NCBI GenBank assembly: GCA_028868895.1
Contig: JAGWTP010000018.1
Span: 1-47,089 of the forward strand
Source of the DNA: Burkholderiales bacterium
GTDB taxonomy: Bacteria > Pseudomonadota > Gammaproteobacteria > Burkholderiales > Burkholderiaceae_C
Direction of reading: 5' to 3'
Length of the DNA stretch: 47,089 nt
Made by a program: the position numbers and the translations under genes
Shown here: one piece after another, positions 24,317 to 38,059 of the stretch
Position numbering within the stretch: position 1 is the first letter of the stretch
Layout: each line of letters begins with the position of its first letter
Notes under the pieces: model-generated
The model's database searches: none
What the model was told of the DNA's origin: nothing
Seen by the model: only the letters and a program-made list of their open reading frames with translations

Positions 24317-25468
24317 CTACTTCAGGTCTTCGAGCAGCAGCGTGGTGATGCGCTTGGCCACGTCGCCGCTCTCGGGTGCGCCCTCGGCGCTCTGGACCGA
24401 AATCGTGCTGCGCTCGCCGGCGCCCTTGACGACCACGCGGTACTGGATCGGTGCGCCGCTGTCCTTCTTCTTGCCGAAGCTGAACAGCTTGGCGAAGAAG
24501 TTGGGCTCCTCCTTGCCCGCGAAGGCTGGGTCGATGTAGCGCACGAAATACACGCCCTGGGCTCGGTCACGATCTTCGACCGTGAAGCCGCTGCGATCGA
24601 GCGCCACGCCGACGCGCCGCCAGGCACGGTCGAAACCGTCGTCGACCTGCAGCGTGGGTACGGTCTGGTCGGCCAGCAGGCGGGCCCGCGCGGGCGCGGC
24701 CGGGCCTGCCCCGGGAGTCACGAGTGCGGTCTTGGCGACGGCCTCGGGGGCGCCGAGCTTGAGCATCAGGCGCGACAGCATTTCGCCTTCGAGCTGGGGG
24801 TCGGCATGGCGCGGCTCCCAGATCGTGCTGTCCTTGCGCTCGGTGTTGTAGACCTCGATCATGCCGCGGTGGGTGACGTAGACGTCGGTGCCGTTGGCGG
24901 TGCGTTCGACCCGGGTGCGGAAGCGGTCGAGTTCGCCGGTGGAATACGCACCGTCGAAGACCTTGCCGATCGAGGCGCGGATGAAGTCCATCGGCAGCTT
25001 GCCGCGGTTCTCGGCCCAGTCGGTTTCCATGACGCCAGCCGCCGGCTTGTCTTCTGTCAGGACGAAACCGCGCTCTTTCCAGAAGGCCTGCAGTTGCGGC
25101 CAGAGTTGCTCGGGCGTGAGGCTGGTGTGCAACCAGCGATCGTTGCCCAGGCGCTCGATGCGCATGTCGCCGATGGCCTGCGGTGCGATGGTTTCAGACG
25201 TTGCTGCCGCAGCCACGGTGGCTGCGGGCGCACTGGCCTGGAACGCGGCGGCGCTGACGGCGCCGCCCTGGGTTTGCTGGTAGCGCGAGTCGCGCGTCAG
25301 TTGGGTCAGGTCCGGCGGCACCTCGAGCCCCGCCGTTTTTGTGCCGCCACTGCGGTAGTCGATCTTGTCACCGGACAGCGCGCTGTCGAGGGTGGAGCAA
25401 GCGCCGAGGGACAGTGCGGTGGCCACTGCCAGCGCGGAATAGCCAAGAGGACGGGTCACGAATTGCAT
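24317..25468 (-). CDS. bamC: BamC-like outer-membrane protein assembly lipoprotein (NlpB)
   Basis: This 383-residue lipoprotein of the BAM complex helps fold beta-barrel proteins into the outer membrane. The signal ends in a lipobox (ALSLGACSTLDSALSGDKID). YRSGGTKTAGLEVPPDLTQL is the conserved unstructured N-terminal segment that contacts BamD. Two helix-grip domains follow (ERLGNDRWLHTSLTPEQLWP and WRRVGVALDRSGFTVEDRDR). The start is not certain. ATG 25468 has GGAG directly before it; a GTG three codons later has better spacing; a TTG two codons earlier is also open. It lies downstream of dapA, as in E. coli. Confidence 0.88.
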   Translation of the reverse strand: MQFVTRPLGYSALAVATALSLGACSTLDSALSGDKIDYRSGGTKTAGLEVPPDLTQLTRDSRYQQTQGGAVSAAAFQASAPAATVAAAATSETIAPQAIGDMRIERLGNDRWLHTSLTPEQLWPQLQAFWKERGFVLTEDKPAAGVMETDWAENRGKLPMDFIRASIGKVFDGAYSTGELDRFRTRVERTANGTDVYVTHRGMIEVYNTERKDSTIWEPRHADPQLEGEMLSRLMLKLGAPEAVAKTALVTPGAGPAAPARARLLADQTVPTLQVDDGFDRAWRRVGVALDRSGFTVEDRDRAQGVYFVRYIDPAFAGKEEPNFFAKLFSFGKKKDSGAPIQYRVVVKGAGERSTISVQSAEGAPESGDVAKRITTLLLEDLK

Positions 25469-25541
25469 CTCCAAAGGGGCTTGACGCGCAGCAACAGGCT
25501 GCGGTGATCGGGAAGGGAACAGCCGCTGACGCGCGCTGGCT

Positions 25542-26423
25542 TCAAAGCAGGCCCGAGTCGCGCAAGGCCTGCTCCACCAGCCGCTGGCCCGCGGGGGTCA
25601 GCGGCGTGATCGGCAGGCGCAGCGCGGCGCTGCCCAGCCCCAGCTTGGCCATTGCCCACTTGGTGGGTGCGGGGCTGGGTTCGACGAAGAGGTACTTGTG
25701 CAGCGGCAGCAGCTTCAGGTGGAGCGCGGCGGCGCGCTTCGCGTCGCCCGCCATCGCCGCGACGCACAGTTCGTGCATCGCGCGCGGCGCCACGTTGGCG
25801 GTCACGCTGACGTTGCCGTGGCCACCCAGCAGCATCAACGCGACTGCGGTGCCGTCGTCACCCGAATAGACCGAGAAGCCTTCCGGGGCCTGCTTGATCA
25901 GCCACGAAGCGCGGTCGATCTCGCCGGTGGCTTCCTTGATGCCGACGATGCCGGGCACCTGCGCCAGGCGCAGCGCGGTCTCGACCTGCATGTCGGCCAC
26001 GGTGCGGCCGGGCACGTTGTACAGCACCATCGGTATGTCGACCGCCTCGGCGATGGCCTTGAAGTGCCGGTAGATGCCTTCCTGCGACGGCTTGTTGTAG
26101 TACGGCACGACCGACAACGTGCAGTCGGCGCCGACGCCCAGCGCGTAGCGCGAGAGTTCGATCGCTTCGGCGGTCGAGTTGCCGCCGGTGCCGGCCATGA
26201 TGGGCACGCGGCCTTTGGCGTGCTCGACCGCCACGCGGATGATTTCGCAATGCTCTTCGACCGAGACGGTCGGCGATTCGCCGGTCGTGCCGACCACGCC
26301 GATGCAGTCGGTGCCTTCGGCGACGTGCCAGTCGACCAGGCGGCGCAGTGCGCCGTAGTCGATGCTGCCGTCTTCGTGCATCGGCGTGACCAGCGCAACG
26401 ATGCTGCCTACGATGGGTTTCAT
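25542..26423 (-). CDS. dapA: 4-Hydroxy-tetrahydrodipicolinate synthase
   Basis: This 293-residue enzyme condenses pyruvate with aspartate semialdehyde in the first step of the diaminopimelate/lysine branch, needed for peptidoglycan. All key residues are present: Thr46–Thr47 (GVVGTTGES), Tyr109, Tyr135 (VLYNVPGRT), Arg140 and the Schiff-base Lys163 (VGIKEATGE). The ATG at 26423 gives [15 protein letters not shown], the standard start, and overlaps the stop of the methyltransferase gene (ATGA). bamC follows 73 bp downstream. Confidence 0.97.
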   Translation of the reverse strand: MKPIVGSIVALVTPMHEDGSIDYGALRRLVDWHVAEGTDCIGVVGTTGESPTVSVEEHCEIIRVAVEHAKGRVPIMAGTGGNSTAEAIELSRYALGVGADCTLSVVPYYNKPSQEGIYRHFKAIAEAVDIPMVLYNVPGRTVADMQVETALRLAQVPGIVGIKEATGEIDRASWLIKQAPEGFSVYSGDDGTAVALMLLGGHGNVSVTANVAPRAMHELCVAAMAGDAKRAAALHLKLLPLHKYLFVEPSPAPTKWAMAKLGLGSAALRLPITPLTPAGQRLVEQALRDSGLL

Positions 26424-27019
26424 GCGCAATCCTCTGAATCCGTCAAGTTTACCTGCCCGGGCGCGCCGGCCGCGACGTGCAACGGATAGCGCGCCGGGGC
26501 GGCGGCGCAAACCTCGCGCACCGCGACGATGCGCTGCACGAAGCGCGGCGGGGTGCTCTCGCAACCGTCCTCGAACGCCACCACCCGCAGACCCCGGGTC
26601 GCCTGCAGAAGTTCACCAGGGCGCAGCAGGAACAGCGGGTTCGACGGCCTGCCGATGGTTTCGTGGCCGACGCTGAAGGTCTCGTAGATCAGCACGCCGC
26701 CTTCGGCCACGCTGGCGACGATGTCCGGCAGCCGTTCGCGCCACAGGTAGTTCGTGACCACCACCGCGTCGAAGCGCCGCGCCACCCACGGCCACGGGCC
26801 GCGCTCGATGTCGGCCACCACCAGCTCGGCGATCCCGGCCAGCGGCTGCATCGCCGGCGCGTCGCGGTCCAGGCCGGTCACGCGGCAGCCGCGTTGCGCG
26901 AACCAGCGCACATGCCGGCCCGAGCCGCAGGCCACGTCGAGCACGGTCGCGCCGGCGGGCACGAGGTGGGTCCAACGCCGTACCCAATTCGAGGCCGCGA
27001 GGGCGGCGTGAGCGTCCAT
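26420..27019 (-). CDS. Class I SAM-dependent methyltransferase
   Basis: This 199-residue protein has a Rossmann methyltransferase core: motif [21 protein letters not shown], the acidic end of the second strand in [20 protein letters not shown], and motif [18 protein letters not shown]. It continues [20 protein letters not shown] then [12 protein letters not shown], the pattern of TehB-like small-molecule methyltransferases. The substrate is unknown. The start at 27019 ([13 protein letters not shown]) is chosen over upstream codons, which add a low-complexity leader. It is the first gene of the dapA operon and is divergent from parE, with 80 bp between starts. Confidence 0.85.
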   Translation of the reverse strand: MDAHAALAASNWVRRWTHLVPAGATVLDVACGSGRHVRWFAQRGCRVTGLDRDAPAMQPLAGIAELVVADIERGPWPWVARRFDAVVVTNYLWRERLPDIVASVAEGGVLIYETFSVGHETIGRPSNPLFLLRPGELLQATRGLRVVAFEDGCESTPPRFVQRIVAVREVCAAAPARYPLHVAAGAPGQVNLTDSEDCA

Positions 27020-27099
27020 GGGCTGCTCCGTTGAAGCCGAGTCGGCGGATTTTCGCAGGTCGCCCGAGTGCGCCGCGGCGGCTCCTAGAATCCGCCGCC

Positions 27100-29085
<1,986 letters not shown>

Positions 29086-29092
29086 GCGCCCC

Positions 29093-29173
29093 CCGAGCGG
29101 GATGAGCAAAGTGGCCACGCAATATTTGCCCATGAGTCGCGGTACCGCCCCGGCCGCGACGGCGCCCGCTCGG
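29093..29173. other. Nested inverted repeats after parE
   Basis: The outer arms CCGAGCGGG (29093–29101) and CCCGCTCGG (29165–29173) enclose the inner arms GTCGCGG (29136–29142) and CCGCGAC (29154–29160). They fill the gap between parE and the GNAT gene. There is no T-run, so this is not a standard terminator; a structured 3' end or a processing site is possible. Confidence 0.5.
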
Positions 29174-29202
29174 CGGGAGTGCGCCAGGCGCAAGGCCGGC
29201 AC

Positions 29203-29739
29203 ATGAACAGCCCGGCGGTGCGCCTGCGCCCGACCATGAGCTCCGACCTGGACTTCGTGATCTCGGTCGAACAAGACCGCGCGAACCGCCCGTTCATCAC
29301 GCCCTGGGATCGCACCCAGCACGAGGGCGCGATCCGCTTCCCGGACTTTCGCCACTTCATCGTCGAGGCCGGCGTTGGCTACCCGTCGGTGGGGTTCGCG
29401 ATCCTGCAGGGCTGCCGCAACCCGCACCGCTCGATCGAGCTCAAGCGGATCGTGCTGCTGCCGGCGGTGCACGGCCAGGGCATTGGCCGCTCGTGCATCC
29501 GCTGGCTGGCGCAGATGGCGTTTCGCGACCTGCACGCGCACCGCTTCTGGCTCGACGTGAAGGCCCGCAACGTGCGCGCGCAGGCGCTCTACCGCAGCGA
29601 AGGCTTCGTCGAAGAAGGGCGATTGCGCGAGAGCGTGCGCACCGACGACGGCTACGACTCGCTGATCGTGATGGCGATGCTCGAGCCCGAACATGCCGCA
29701 GCGCTCGCGGCGCGTCGCGCCGGCGCGCGCGCGGATTGA
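29203..29739 (+). CDS. GNAT-family N-acetyltransferase (RimJ/RimL-like)
   Basis: This 178-residue acetyltransferase starts MNSPAVRLRPTMSSDLDFVI. It has ELKRIVLLPAVHGQGIGRSC followed by IRWLAQMAF, with the acetyl-CoA loop G-Q-G-I-G-R, and the C-terminal WLDVKARNVRAQALYRSEGF typical of the family. The substrate (protein N-terminus or small molecule) cannot be told. The ATG at 29203 is preceded by a weak ribosome-binding site; an in-frame start eight codons earlier is possible. It lies between parE and an acyl-CoA ligase and reads in the same direction. Confidence 0.85.
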   Translation: MNSPAVRLRPTMSSDLDFVISVEQDRANRPFITPWDRTQHEGAIRFPDFRHFIVEAGVGYPSVGFAILQGCRNPHRSIELKRIVLLPAVHGQGIGRSCIRWLAQMAFRDLHAHRFWLDVKARNVRAQALYRSEGFVEEGRLRESVRTDDGYDSLIVMAMLEPEHAAALAARRAGARAD

Positions 29740-29761
29740 GCGAACTCCACGGGGGATGACC

Positions 29762-31396
29762 ATGCAAGCCACGATGATGAATGTGCCGTTGTCGCTCAAC
29801 CATCTGCTGGAGCGCGCCGGGCAGCTGTTCGCCGCCAACACGATCGTCTCGCGGCGGCCCGACAAGTCGCTCGTGACCCACACCTACGGCGAGTTCCACC
29901 GCCGCACGCGCGCGCTCGCGTCGGCGCTGCAACGGCTCGGTCTGAGCAAGGGCGAGCGCGTCGCCACGCTCTGCTGGAACCACCACGCGCATCTCGAGTG
30001 CTACTTCGGCATACCGGCCGCGGGCGGCGTGATGCACACGCTGAACCTGCGCCTGGCGCCCGACGAACTCGGCTGGATCGCCGCCGACGCGCAAGACCGC
30101 TTCCTGGTCGTCGACGACGTGCTGCTGCCGCTGTACCGCCAGTTCGCGCACCTGCACGCGTTCGAGCGCGTGATCGTGGTGCCGTTCTCCGGCGCCGCCG
30201 TGCCGCGAGAGTTCACCGACTACGAGTCGCTGCTCGCCGGTGCCGACCCGGACGGCTTCAGCTATGCGGTGCACACCGAGGACGACCCGGTCGCGATGTG
30301 CTACACGTCGGGCACCACCGGGCGCCCGAAGGGTGTGGTCTATTCACACCGCTCGACCGTGCTGCACACACTGGTCGGTTGCCTGCCCGACCACTGGGGC
30401 CTGGCCAGCACCGACGTGGTGTTGCCGGTCACGCCGATGTTCCACGCCAACTGCTGGGGCGTGCCGTACGCCGCGGTGATGCTGGGCGTGAAGCTGGTCT
30501 TCCCCGGCCCGCACCTGCACCCCGACGACCTGCTCGACCTGATGCAGTTGCAGCCGCCTTCGCTGGCGCTGGGCGTGCCCACCATCTGGATGGGCCTGAT
30601 CCAGCGCTACGACCAGGCCGCCACCGCCGAGCCCGGCCGCTGGACGCTGCCCAAGGGCCTGCGTTCGCTGGTCGGCGGCGCCGCGGTACCCGAGGCGCTG
30701 ATCCGTGCCTTCGCGAAGCACGGCGTGTGGCTGCTGCAAGGCTGGGGCATGACCGAGACCTCGCCGCTGGCCACCGTCTCGTACCTGCGCAACGAGTTGA
30801 AAGACGCGGGTGACGAAGTGCGCTACCAACGCGCCGCGATGGCCGGCGTGCCGGTGCCGCTGGTCGACGTGCGCATCCGCACCGACGACGGCACCGACGC
30901 GCCCTGGGACGGCAAGACGATGGGCGAGATCCAGGTGCGCGGCCCGTTCATCACCGGCTCGTACCATGAGGTGCCCGTCAGCGCCGACAAGTTCACCGTC
31001 GACGGCTGGCTGCGCACCGGTGACGTGGCGACGATGGACGCGCTCGGCTTCGTGCGCATCACCGACCGCACCAAGGACCTGATCAAGTCCGGCGGCGAGT
31101 GGATCAGTTCGGTCGATCTCGAGAACGCGTTGATGGCCCACCCGCTGATCAATGAGGCCGCGGTGATCGCGATTCCCGACGACAAGTGGAGCGAGCGGCC
31201 GCTCGCCTGCGTCGTCGTCAAGCCCGGTCAGCAGGCGCCGCTTGCCGGCCTGGCCGAGGTGCTCGGCGCGCACCTGTTGCAGCACGGCTTCGCGAAGTGG
31301 CAGTTGCCCGACCGCTACGAGGTGATCGACGCGGTGCCGCGCACCTCCACCGGCAAATTCTGGAAGCTCAAGCTGCGCGAGCGGTTTCCGCGCTGA
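29762..31396 (+). CDS. Long/medium-chain acyl-CoA ligase (AMP-binding)
   Basis: This 544-residue adenylate-forming enzyme activates a fatty acid with ATP and CoA. Motifs in order: [18 protein letters not shown] (ATP/AMP P-loop), [46 protein letters not shown], and the C-terminal lysine region [13 protein letters not shown]. The sequence is close in style to AlkK-type ligases of alkane and fatty-acid users. The ATG at 29762 is preferred over 29756 because GGGGG then lies at a proper distance of six bases. The gene stands 22 bp after the GNAT gene and may be co-transcribed with it. Confidence 0.9.
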   Translation: MQATMMNVPLSLNHLLERAGQLFAANTIVSRRPDKSLVTHTYGEFHRRTRALASALQRLGLSKGERVATLCWNHHAHLECYFGIPAAGGVMHTLNLRLAPDELGWIAADAQDRFLVVDDVLLPLYRQFAHLHAFERVIVVPFSGAAVPREFTDYESLLAGADPDGFSYAVHTEDDPVAMCYTSGTTGRPKGVVYSHRSTVLHTLVGCLPDHWGLASTDVVLPVTPMFHANCWGVPYAAVMLGVKLVFPGPHLHPDDLLDLMQLQPPSLALGVPTIWMGLIQRYDQAATAEPGRWTLPKGLRSLVGGAAVPEALIRAFAKHGVWLLQGWGMTETSPLATVSYLRNELKDAGDEVRYQRAAMAGVPVPLVDVRIRTDDGTDAPWDGKTMGEIQVRGPFITGSYHEVPVSADKFTVDGWLRTGDVATMDALGFVRITDRTKDLIKSGGEWISSVDLENALMAHPLINEAAVIAIPDDKWSERPLACVVVKPGQQAPLAGLAEVLGAHLLQHGFAKWQLPDRYEVIDAVPRTSTGKFWKLKLRERFPR

Positions 31397-31417
31397 CACG
31401 TCGTTGCGCTACACTCG

Positions 31418-31439
31418 ACCTGACCAACGTTGGTCAGGT
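31418..31439. promoter_or_regulatory. 22-bp perfect palindromic operator of the toxin–antitoxin pair
   Basis: ACCTGACCAAC is followed directly by its reverse complement. It lies 11 bp before the antitoxin ATG and just after a candidate -10 (TACACT at 31410–31415), so a bound Phd-type antitoxin would block initiation. Confidence 0.8.
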
Positions 31440-31450
31440 TTGGGAACGCC

Positions 31451-31708
31451 ATGCAGGTCAATATCTATGAAGCCAAGACGCGGCTGTCGGAGTTGGTGGA
31501 TCAGGCCAGCCGGGGCGAAACCGTGATCATCGCCAAGGCGGGCACGCCGATGGCCAAGTTGACGCCGCTGGCCAGCGGGCCCAAGCGCAAGCTGGTTTTC
31601 GGGCTGATGAAGGGCAAGATCGAGATCGCCGACGACTTCGACGCGCCATTGCCCGACGACGTGCTGGCGGCGTTCGAAGGGGCCGGCAAGCGCGCGAAGC
31701 GCCGATGA
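31451..31708 (+). CDS. Phd/YefM-family antitoxin
   Basis: This 85-residue antitoxin begins MQVNIYEAKTRLSELVDQAS, then RGETVIIAKAGTPMAKLTPL. That is the complete Phd/YefM DNA-binding fold, in which the strand–helix pair dimerises and binds palindromic DNA. The C-terminal region (DDFDAPLPDDVLAAFEGAGK) is the disordered, acidic segment that wraps the toxin. It represses its own promoter through the 22-bp palindrome upstream. The stop overlaps the toxin start (ATGA), giving coupled translation with excess antitoxin. Confidence 0.9.
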   Translation: MQVNIYEAKTRLSELVDQASRGETVIIAKAGTPMAKLTPLASGPKRKLVFGLMKGKIEIADDFDAPLPDDVLAAFEGAGKRAKRR

Positions 31709-32091
31709 ACCTGCTGCTCGATACCCACCTGATGCTGTGGGCGATGCAAGGCCGCGCCACATTGCCCAAGGCGGCCCTGCCTTGGCTGGACCGCGCGGAT
31801 GCGGTGTACGTCAGCGCCGCGTCGCTGTGGGAAGCCACCATCAAGGCCGCGCTCGGCAAGCTCAAGGTCGACGTCGCGTCGCTCGAAGAACGACTGGACG
31901 ACGCCGGCTTTGTGCAATTGCCGGTGCGCTGGACACATGCGGCCCGGGTCGCCTCGTTGCCGCAAGCGGCGCATCGTGATCCGTTCGACCGCCTGCTCGT
32001 CGCCCAGGCCCTCAGCGAGCCGATGCACTTGCTCACCTGTGACGCTGGATTGCGTGCCTACACCGACCTGGTGATCGTTGTTCCCGCGTGA
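31705..32091 (+). CDS. PIN-domain toxin (VapC-like ribonuclease)
   Basis: This 128-residue PIN-domain protein is expected to cleave RNA with Mg2+/Mn2+. The acidic active site is complete: Asp6 (MNLLLDTHLMLW), Glu43 (AASLWEATIK), Asp92/Asp95 (HRDPFDRLLVAQA) and Asp113 (LLTCDAGL). Paired with a Phd-type antitoxin, it forms a type II toxin–antitoxin module. It sits between the acyl-CoA ligase and parC, an unusual place for such a cassette, and nothing suggests decay. Confidence 0.9.
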   Translation: MNLLLDTHLMLWAMQGRATLPKAALPWLDRADAVYVSAASLWEATIKAALGKLKVDVASLEERLDDAGFVQLPVRWTHAARVASLPQAAHRDPFDRLLVAQALSEPMHLLTCDAGLRAYTDLVIVVPA

Positions 32092-32161
32092 ACTGCGCTC
32101 ACCGATGCTGCGGCGCGGCGCTCGCAGCACCGATTCCGATCGATCTCTTTGCCATTGACGC

Positions 32162-34477
<2,316 letters not shown>

Positions 34478-34490
34478 AGCACACCCGTCG

Positions 34491-34970
34491 TCAGCGGCGA
34501 CCGGCGGTGCTCAGCACCCGCCACAGCGCCAGCGCCATCAGCACGAACAGCGCCAGGCTCCAGACGTCGTAGGGCACGCCGAGCAGGTTCACCGCCGCAT
34601 CGGCACAGCTCGCGCGGGCCTCGAACACGCTGGGCAGCGCGGTGTCGAGGTGCAGCCAGCGGCTGACGATCTTGTCGGCCAGCGTCAGGTTGCACGACGC
34701 CGAGGCCGCGGCCACGAAGTGCTGCCACAGCGCCGCGGCCGCGCCGCCCAGCGCGAGCAGCAGGCCCAGGCCGGCACCGATGCGCCGGCCCCATGTGCTG
34801 CGCCAGACCAGGCCGAGCAAGCAGGCCAGTGCGATGGCCACGTAGATGACACGCTGCAGCACGCACCACGGGCACGGCTGGATGTCGAACCGGTACTGCG
34901 AGACGAGCGCGGCCGCCACCGCGGCGAGGCCGGCGAACGCGACGCCGGCGAGCCACTGCGCGGCCTTCAT
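34491..34970 (-). CDS. dsbB: DsbB-like disulfide bond formation protein
   Basis: This 159-residue inner-membrane protein has four predicted helices and reoxidises DsbA with ubiquinone. The redox pairs are Cys33–Cys36 (QPCPWCVLQR) in the first periplasmic loop and Cys93 (ASCNL) with Cys122 (ASCAD) in the second. The quinone-site arginine follows in VLQR. Its ATG at 34970 overlaps the stop of the RidA-like gene (ATGA). It is convergent with parC, with 13 bp between the stops, so no separate terminator is visible. Confidence 0.92.
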   Translation of the reverse strand: MKAAQWLAGVAFAGLAAVAAALVSQYRFDIQPCPWCVLQRVIYVAIALACLLGLVWRSTWGRRIGAGLGLLLALGGAAAALWQHFVAAASASCNLTLADKIVSRWLHLDTALPSVFEARASCADAAVNLLGVPYDVWSLALFVLMALALWRVLSTAGRR

Positions 34971-35443
34971 GCGACCTGCACGATCATCTCGATCTCGACG
35001 CACGCGCCGAGCGGAATCTGCGCCACCCCGAAAGCGCTGCGCGCGTGCGCGCCCTTGTCGCCGAAGACCTCGGCGAGCAGCTCGGAGCAGCCGTTGGTCA
35101 CGAGGTGCTGCTCGGTGTAATCGGGCGTGCTGTTGACCAGGCTCATGAGCTTGACGATGCGCTCGACCTTGTCGAGGTCGCCGACCGCCGCCTGCAGCGT
35201 GCCGAGCAGGTCGATCGCGATCGCGCGGGCGGCGTGCTTGCCGGTGGCGGTGACCATGTCGCGGCCGAGCTGGCCGACCCAGGCCTTGCCGTCGCGTCGG
35301 GCGATGTGGCCCGAGATGAAGACCAGGTTGCCGCTGCGCACGAACGGCACATAGGCCGCGGCCGGCGTGGCCACCGGCGGCAGCGCGATGCCGAGCTGGG
35401 TGAGTCGGTCGTAAACGGAGCCGGCGGGTGCTGCGGTGGCCAT
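34967..35443 (-). CDS. RidA-family protein (YjgF/YER057c/UK114)
   Basis: This 158-residue RidA-family protein belongs to the longer subgroup with GIALPPVATPAAAYVPFVRS, GNLVFISGHIARRDGKAWVG and EIEMIVQVA at the end. Canonical RidA deaminates reactive enamines and imines and has a conserved Arg near the end. Here the equivalent region (PLGACVEIEM) lacks that Arg, so the deaminase function is uncertain. It is the first gene of a two-gene unit with dsbB and is divergent from comEC, with 48 bp between the starts. Confidence 0.88.
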   Translation of the reverse strand: MATAAPAGSVYDRLTQLGIALPPVATPAAAYVPFVRSGNLVFISGHIARRDGKAWVGQLGRDMVTATGKHAARAIAIDLLGTLQAAVGDLDKVERIVKLMSLVNSTPDYTEQHLVTNGCSELLAEVFGDKGAHARSAFGVAQIPLGACVEIEMIVQVA

Positions 35444-35491
35444 GGGTAAGTCGCGGGTCGGGTGGGGGTGGGCAAATCCTACACTGCGCCG

Positions 35492-38005
35492 ATGCGTGCA
35501 GCGGTCGACATCGGGTGGCGCCTGGCGGGCCTGGCGCTGGCCTGGATCGCCGGCGTGGCCGTGCAATTGCAGCAGCGCACGCTGGCACCGGTGGACGCCT
35601 ACCTCGTGGCCGTCGCCCTCGGTGCGCTGGGTGCGATCCTGGCGTGGCGCTGGCGCCGCGCGTTCCTTGCCGGCTTGCTCGGCGCCGCGTTGCTGGCCTT
35701 TGGCGCCGCCGGCTGGCGCGCCTGCGAGCGCCTGGCCGATGCGTTGCCTCTGAAGCTCGAAGGCCAGGACCTGGCCGTCACCGGCGTGATCGCGAGCCTG
35801 CCGCAACGCAGCGCCGCCGGCCTGCGCTTTCGGTTCGAGGTCGAAGCGGCGCGGCTGCGCGGCCAGCCGGTGCGGGTGCCGGCGCTGCTGTCGATCGGCT
35901 GGTACAAGGGCCAGCATGAAGACGCCGCACTCAGCCAGCCGCAGAGCGAGCTGCGTGCCGGCCAGCGCTGGCGCTTCACGCTGCGGCTGCGCCAGCCGCA
36001 CGGCAACCTGAACCCGCACGGCTTCGACTACGAGTTGCTGCTGTTCGAGCAGGGCGTGGGTGCGACCGGCTCGGTGCGCGACGGCGCATCGGCGCGCCCC
36101 GCGAGCCTGCGCAACACGCCGCCGCCCGAGCTGCTGGACCGCGCCGCCGGCCACCCCGTCGAGCGCCTGCGCCAGCGCGTGCGCGATGCCATCGAGGCGA
36201 GCGTGCCCGACCGGCGCGCCGCCGGCGTGCTGGCGGCGCTGGCGGTCGGCGATCAGGGCGCGATCGAGCGCGAAGACTGGGACCTGTACCGCAACACCGG
36301 CATCGCCCACCTCGTCTCGATCAGCGGGTTGCACATCACGATGTTCGCTTGGCTCGCCGGCGGCGCCGTGGCCGCGCTGTGGCGGCGCAGTGCACGCGCC
36401 CCGCTGTGGCTGCCCGCACCGCTGGCGGGGCGCTGGGGCGGCCTGGCGTGCGCGGCGGCCTACGCGCTGTTCTCCGGCTGGGGCGTGCCGTCGCAGCGCA
36501 CGGTCTGGATGCTGGGCGTCGTCACGCTCACGCAAGCCTTCGGGCTGCGCTGGCCGTGGACGCTGGTGCTGCTGCTCGCCGCGGTGGTGGTCACCGCGAT
36601 CGATCCGTGGGCGCTGCTGCAGGCCGGCTTCTGGCTGTCATTCGTCGCGGTCGGCTTGCTGATGGCGTCGTCGGTGTCGAATGCCGACGCTGCCGATGCG
36701 GCCGACGTTGCGCGAGCACCGGGCTGGCGCGGCTGGCCGCGGCGGCTGTGGGCGCTCGCGCGCGCCGACCTGCGCACCCAGGTCGTCGCCACCATCGGCC
36801 TGACGCCGTTGACGCTGGTGTTCTTCCAGCAGGTTTCGCTCGTCGGCTTCGCGGCGAATCTGGTGGCCATTCCGCTGATCACGCTGGTGATCACGCCGCT
36901 GGCGCTGCTCGGCGTGGTGCTGGTGCCGCTGTGGGCGCTGGGCGCCTGGTTCGTGCGCTTGCTCGACGCCGTGCTTGCGTGGCTCGCGGCGCTGCCCGGC
37001 GCGGTCTGGCTGGTGCCGGTGGCGCCGGCGTGGGCGCAGCTCGCCGGGCTGGTCGGCGCGGTGCTGCTGGTGCTGCCGCTGCCCTGGCGCGCGCGCGCGC
37101 TGGCGCTGCCGCTGCTGGTGCCGCTGCTGCTGCCCCCGCGCGACCTGCCGCCGCCCGGTGAGTTCGACCTGCTCGCGCTCGACGTCGGGCAGGGCACGGC
37201 GGTGCTCGTGCGCACCCGCTCGCACCTGCTGCTGTTCGACGCCGGCCCGCAGTACGCGCGCGAAAGCGACGCCGGCCAGCGCGTGCTGCTGCCGCTGTTG
37301 CGCTCGCGCGGCGAGGCGCGCATCGACACCCTGGTGCTCAGCCACCGCGACCTCGACCACGTCGGCGGCGCCGTCTCGGTGCTGAAGGCGCTGCCGGTCG
37401 ACGACGTGCTCAGCTCGCTCGAACCCGCGCATCCGGTGCTGGCCCTGGCGGCCCGCACCACGCGTTGCAGCGCCGGCCAGTCGTGGTGGTGGGACGGCGT
37501 GCGCTTCGAGGTGCTGCGCCCGGCCGAGGCCGACTACGCGCGCAGCCTCAAGTCGAACGCGATGTCGTGCGTGCTGCGCGTCGAAGGCGCCGGCCGCAGC
37601 GCCTTGCTCACCGGAGACATCGAACGCGAGCAGGAAACGGCGCTGCTCGCCGGACAGGAGACGGCGCTGCTCGCCCGACAGGAGACGGCGCTGCTCGCCG
37701 GGGCAGCTCCGCGGCTGCGCAGCGACGTGCTGATCGTGCCCCACCACGGCAGCCGAACGTCGTCGTCCGCGGCCTTTCTCGACACCGTGCAGCCGCGCGC
37801 GGCGGTGATCCAGGCCGGCTACCGCAACCGCTTCCACCACCCCGCGCCCGACGTGCTGGAGCGTTACCGGGCGCGCGGCATCTCGGTCGTCGCCACGCCT
37901 TCCTGCGGCGCGTGGCACTGGAACACGCGGGCGGCACCCGCCGGCGTGTGCCAGCGCGATGCGGGCCGTCGCTACTGGCACCATCGACCGCTCGATCCGG
38001 CGTAG
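35492..38005 (+). CDS. comEC: ComEC/Rec2 DNA-uptake channel
   Basis: This 837-residue inner-membrane protein takes single-stranded DNA across the cytoplasmic membrane during natural transformation. Order: N-terminal helices and an OB-like domain (LAVTGVIASLPQRSAAGLRF), the competence domain (LYRNTGIAHLVSISGLHITM), many helices, and a C-terminal MBL domain (LDVGQGTAVLVRTRSHLLLF, LSHRDLDHVGG, LLTGDIE, IVPHHGSRTSSS). It appears complete. The ATG at 35492 precedes the first helix. An in-frame 24-bp repeat adds three QETALLA[G/R] units between LLTGDIEREQ and the PHHGS motif. It suggests possible natural competence. Confidence 0.92.
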   Translation: MRAAVDIGWRLAGLALAWIAGVAVQLQQRTLAPVDAYLVAVALGALGAILAWRWRRAFLAGLLGAALLAFGAAGWRACERLADALPLKLEGQDLAVTGVIASLPQRSAAGLRFRFEVEAARLRGQPVRVPALLSIGWYKGQHEDAALSQPQSELRAGQRWRFTLRLRQPHGNLNPHGFDYELLLFEQGVGATGSVRDGASARPASLRNTPPPELLDRAAGHPVERLRQRVRDAIEASVPDRRAAGVLAALAVGDQGAIEREDWDLYRNTGIAHLVSISGLHITMFAWLAGGAVAALWRRSARAPLWLPAPLAGRWGGLACAAAYALFSGWGVPSQRTVWMLGVVTLTQAFGLRWPWTLVLLLAAVVVTAIDPWALLQAGFWLSFVAVGLLMASSVSNADAADAADVARAPGWRGWPRRLWALARADLRTQVVATIGLTPLTLVFFQQVSLVGFAANLVAIPLITLVITPLALLGVVLVPLWALGAWFVRLLDAVLAWLAALPGAVWLVPVAPAWAQLAGLVGAVLLVLPLPWRARALALPLLVPLLLPPRDLPPPGEFDLLALDVGQGTAVLVRTRSHLLLFDAGPQYARESDAGQRVLLPLLRSRGEARIDTLVLSHRDLDHVGGAVSVLKALPVDDVLSSLEPAHPVLALAARTTRCSAGQSWWWDGVRFEVLRPAEADYARSLKSNAMSCVLRVEGAGRSALLTGDIEREQETALLAGQETALLARQETALLAGAAPRLRSDVLIVPHHGSRTSSSAAFLDTVQPRAAVIQAGYRNRFHHPAPDVLERYRARGISVVATPSCGAWHWNTRAAPAGVCQRDAGRRYWHHRPLDPA
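37631..37702 (+). repeat. 24-bp tandem repeat x3 in comEC
   Basis: Units start at 37631, 37655 and 37679, each coding QETALLA plus Gly or Arg (residues about 714–737). They lie between two MBL-domain motifs. Copy-number changes would keep the frame. Confidence 0.9.
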
Positions 38006-38059
38006 CCGCGGCGTTCGTTGGCCTGAATTTTGCTAATCTGCGTTGCAGGAGACGTACCC

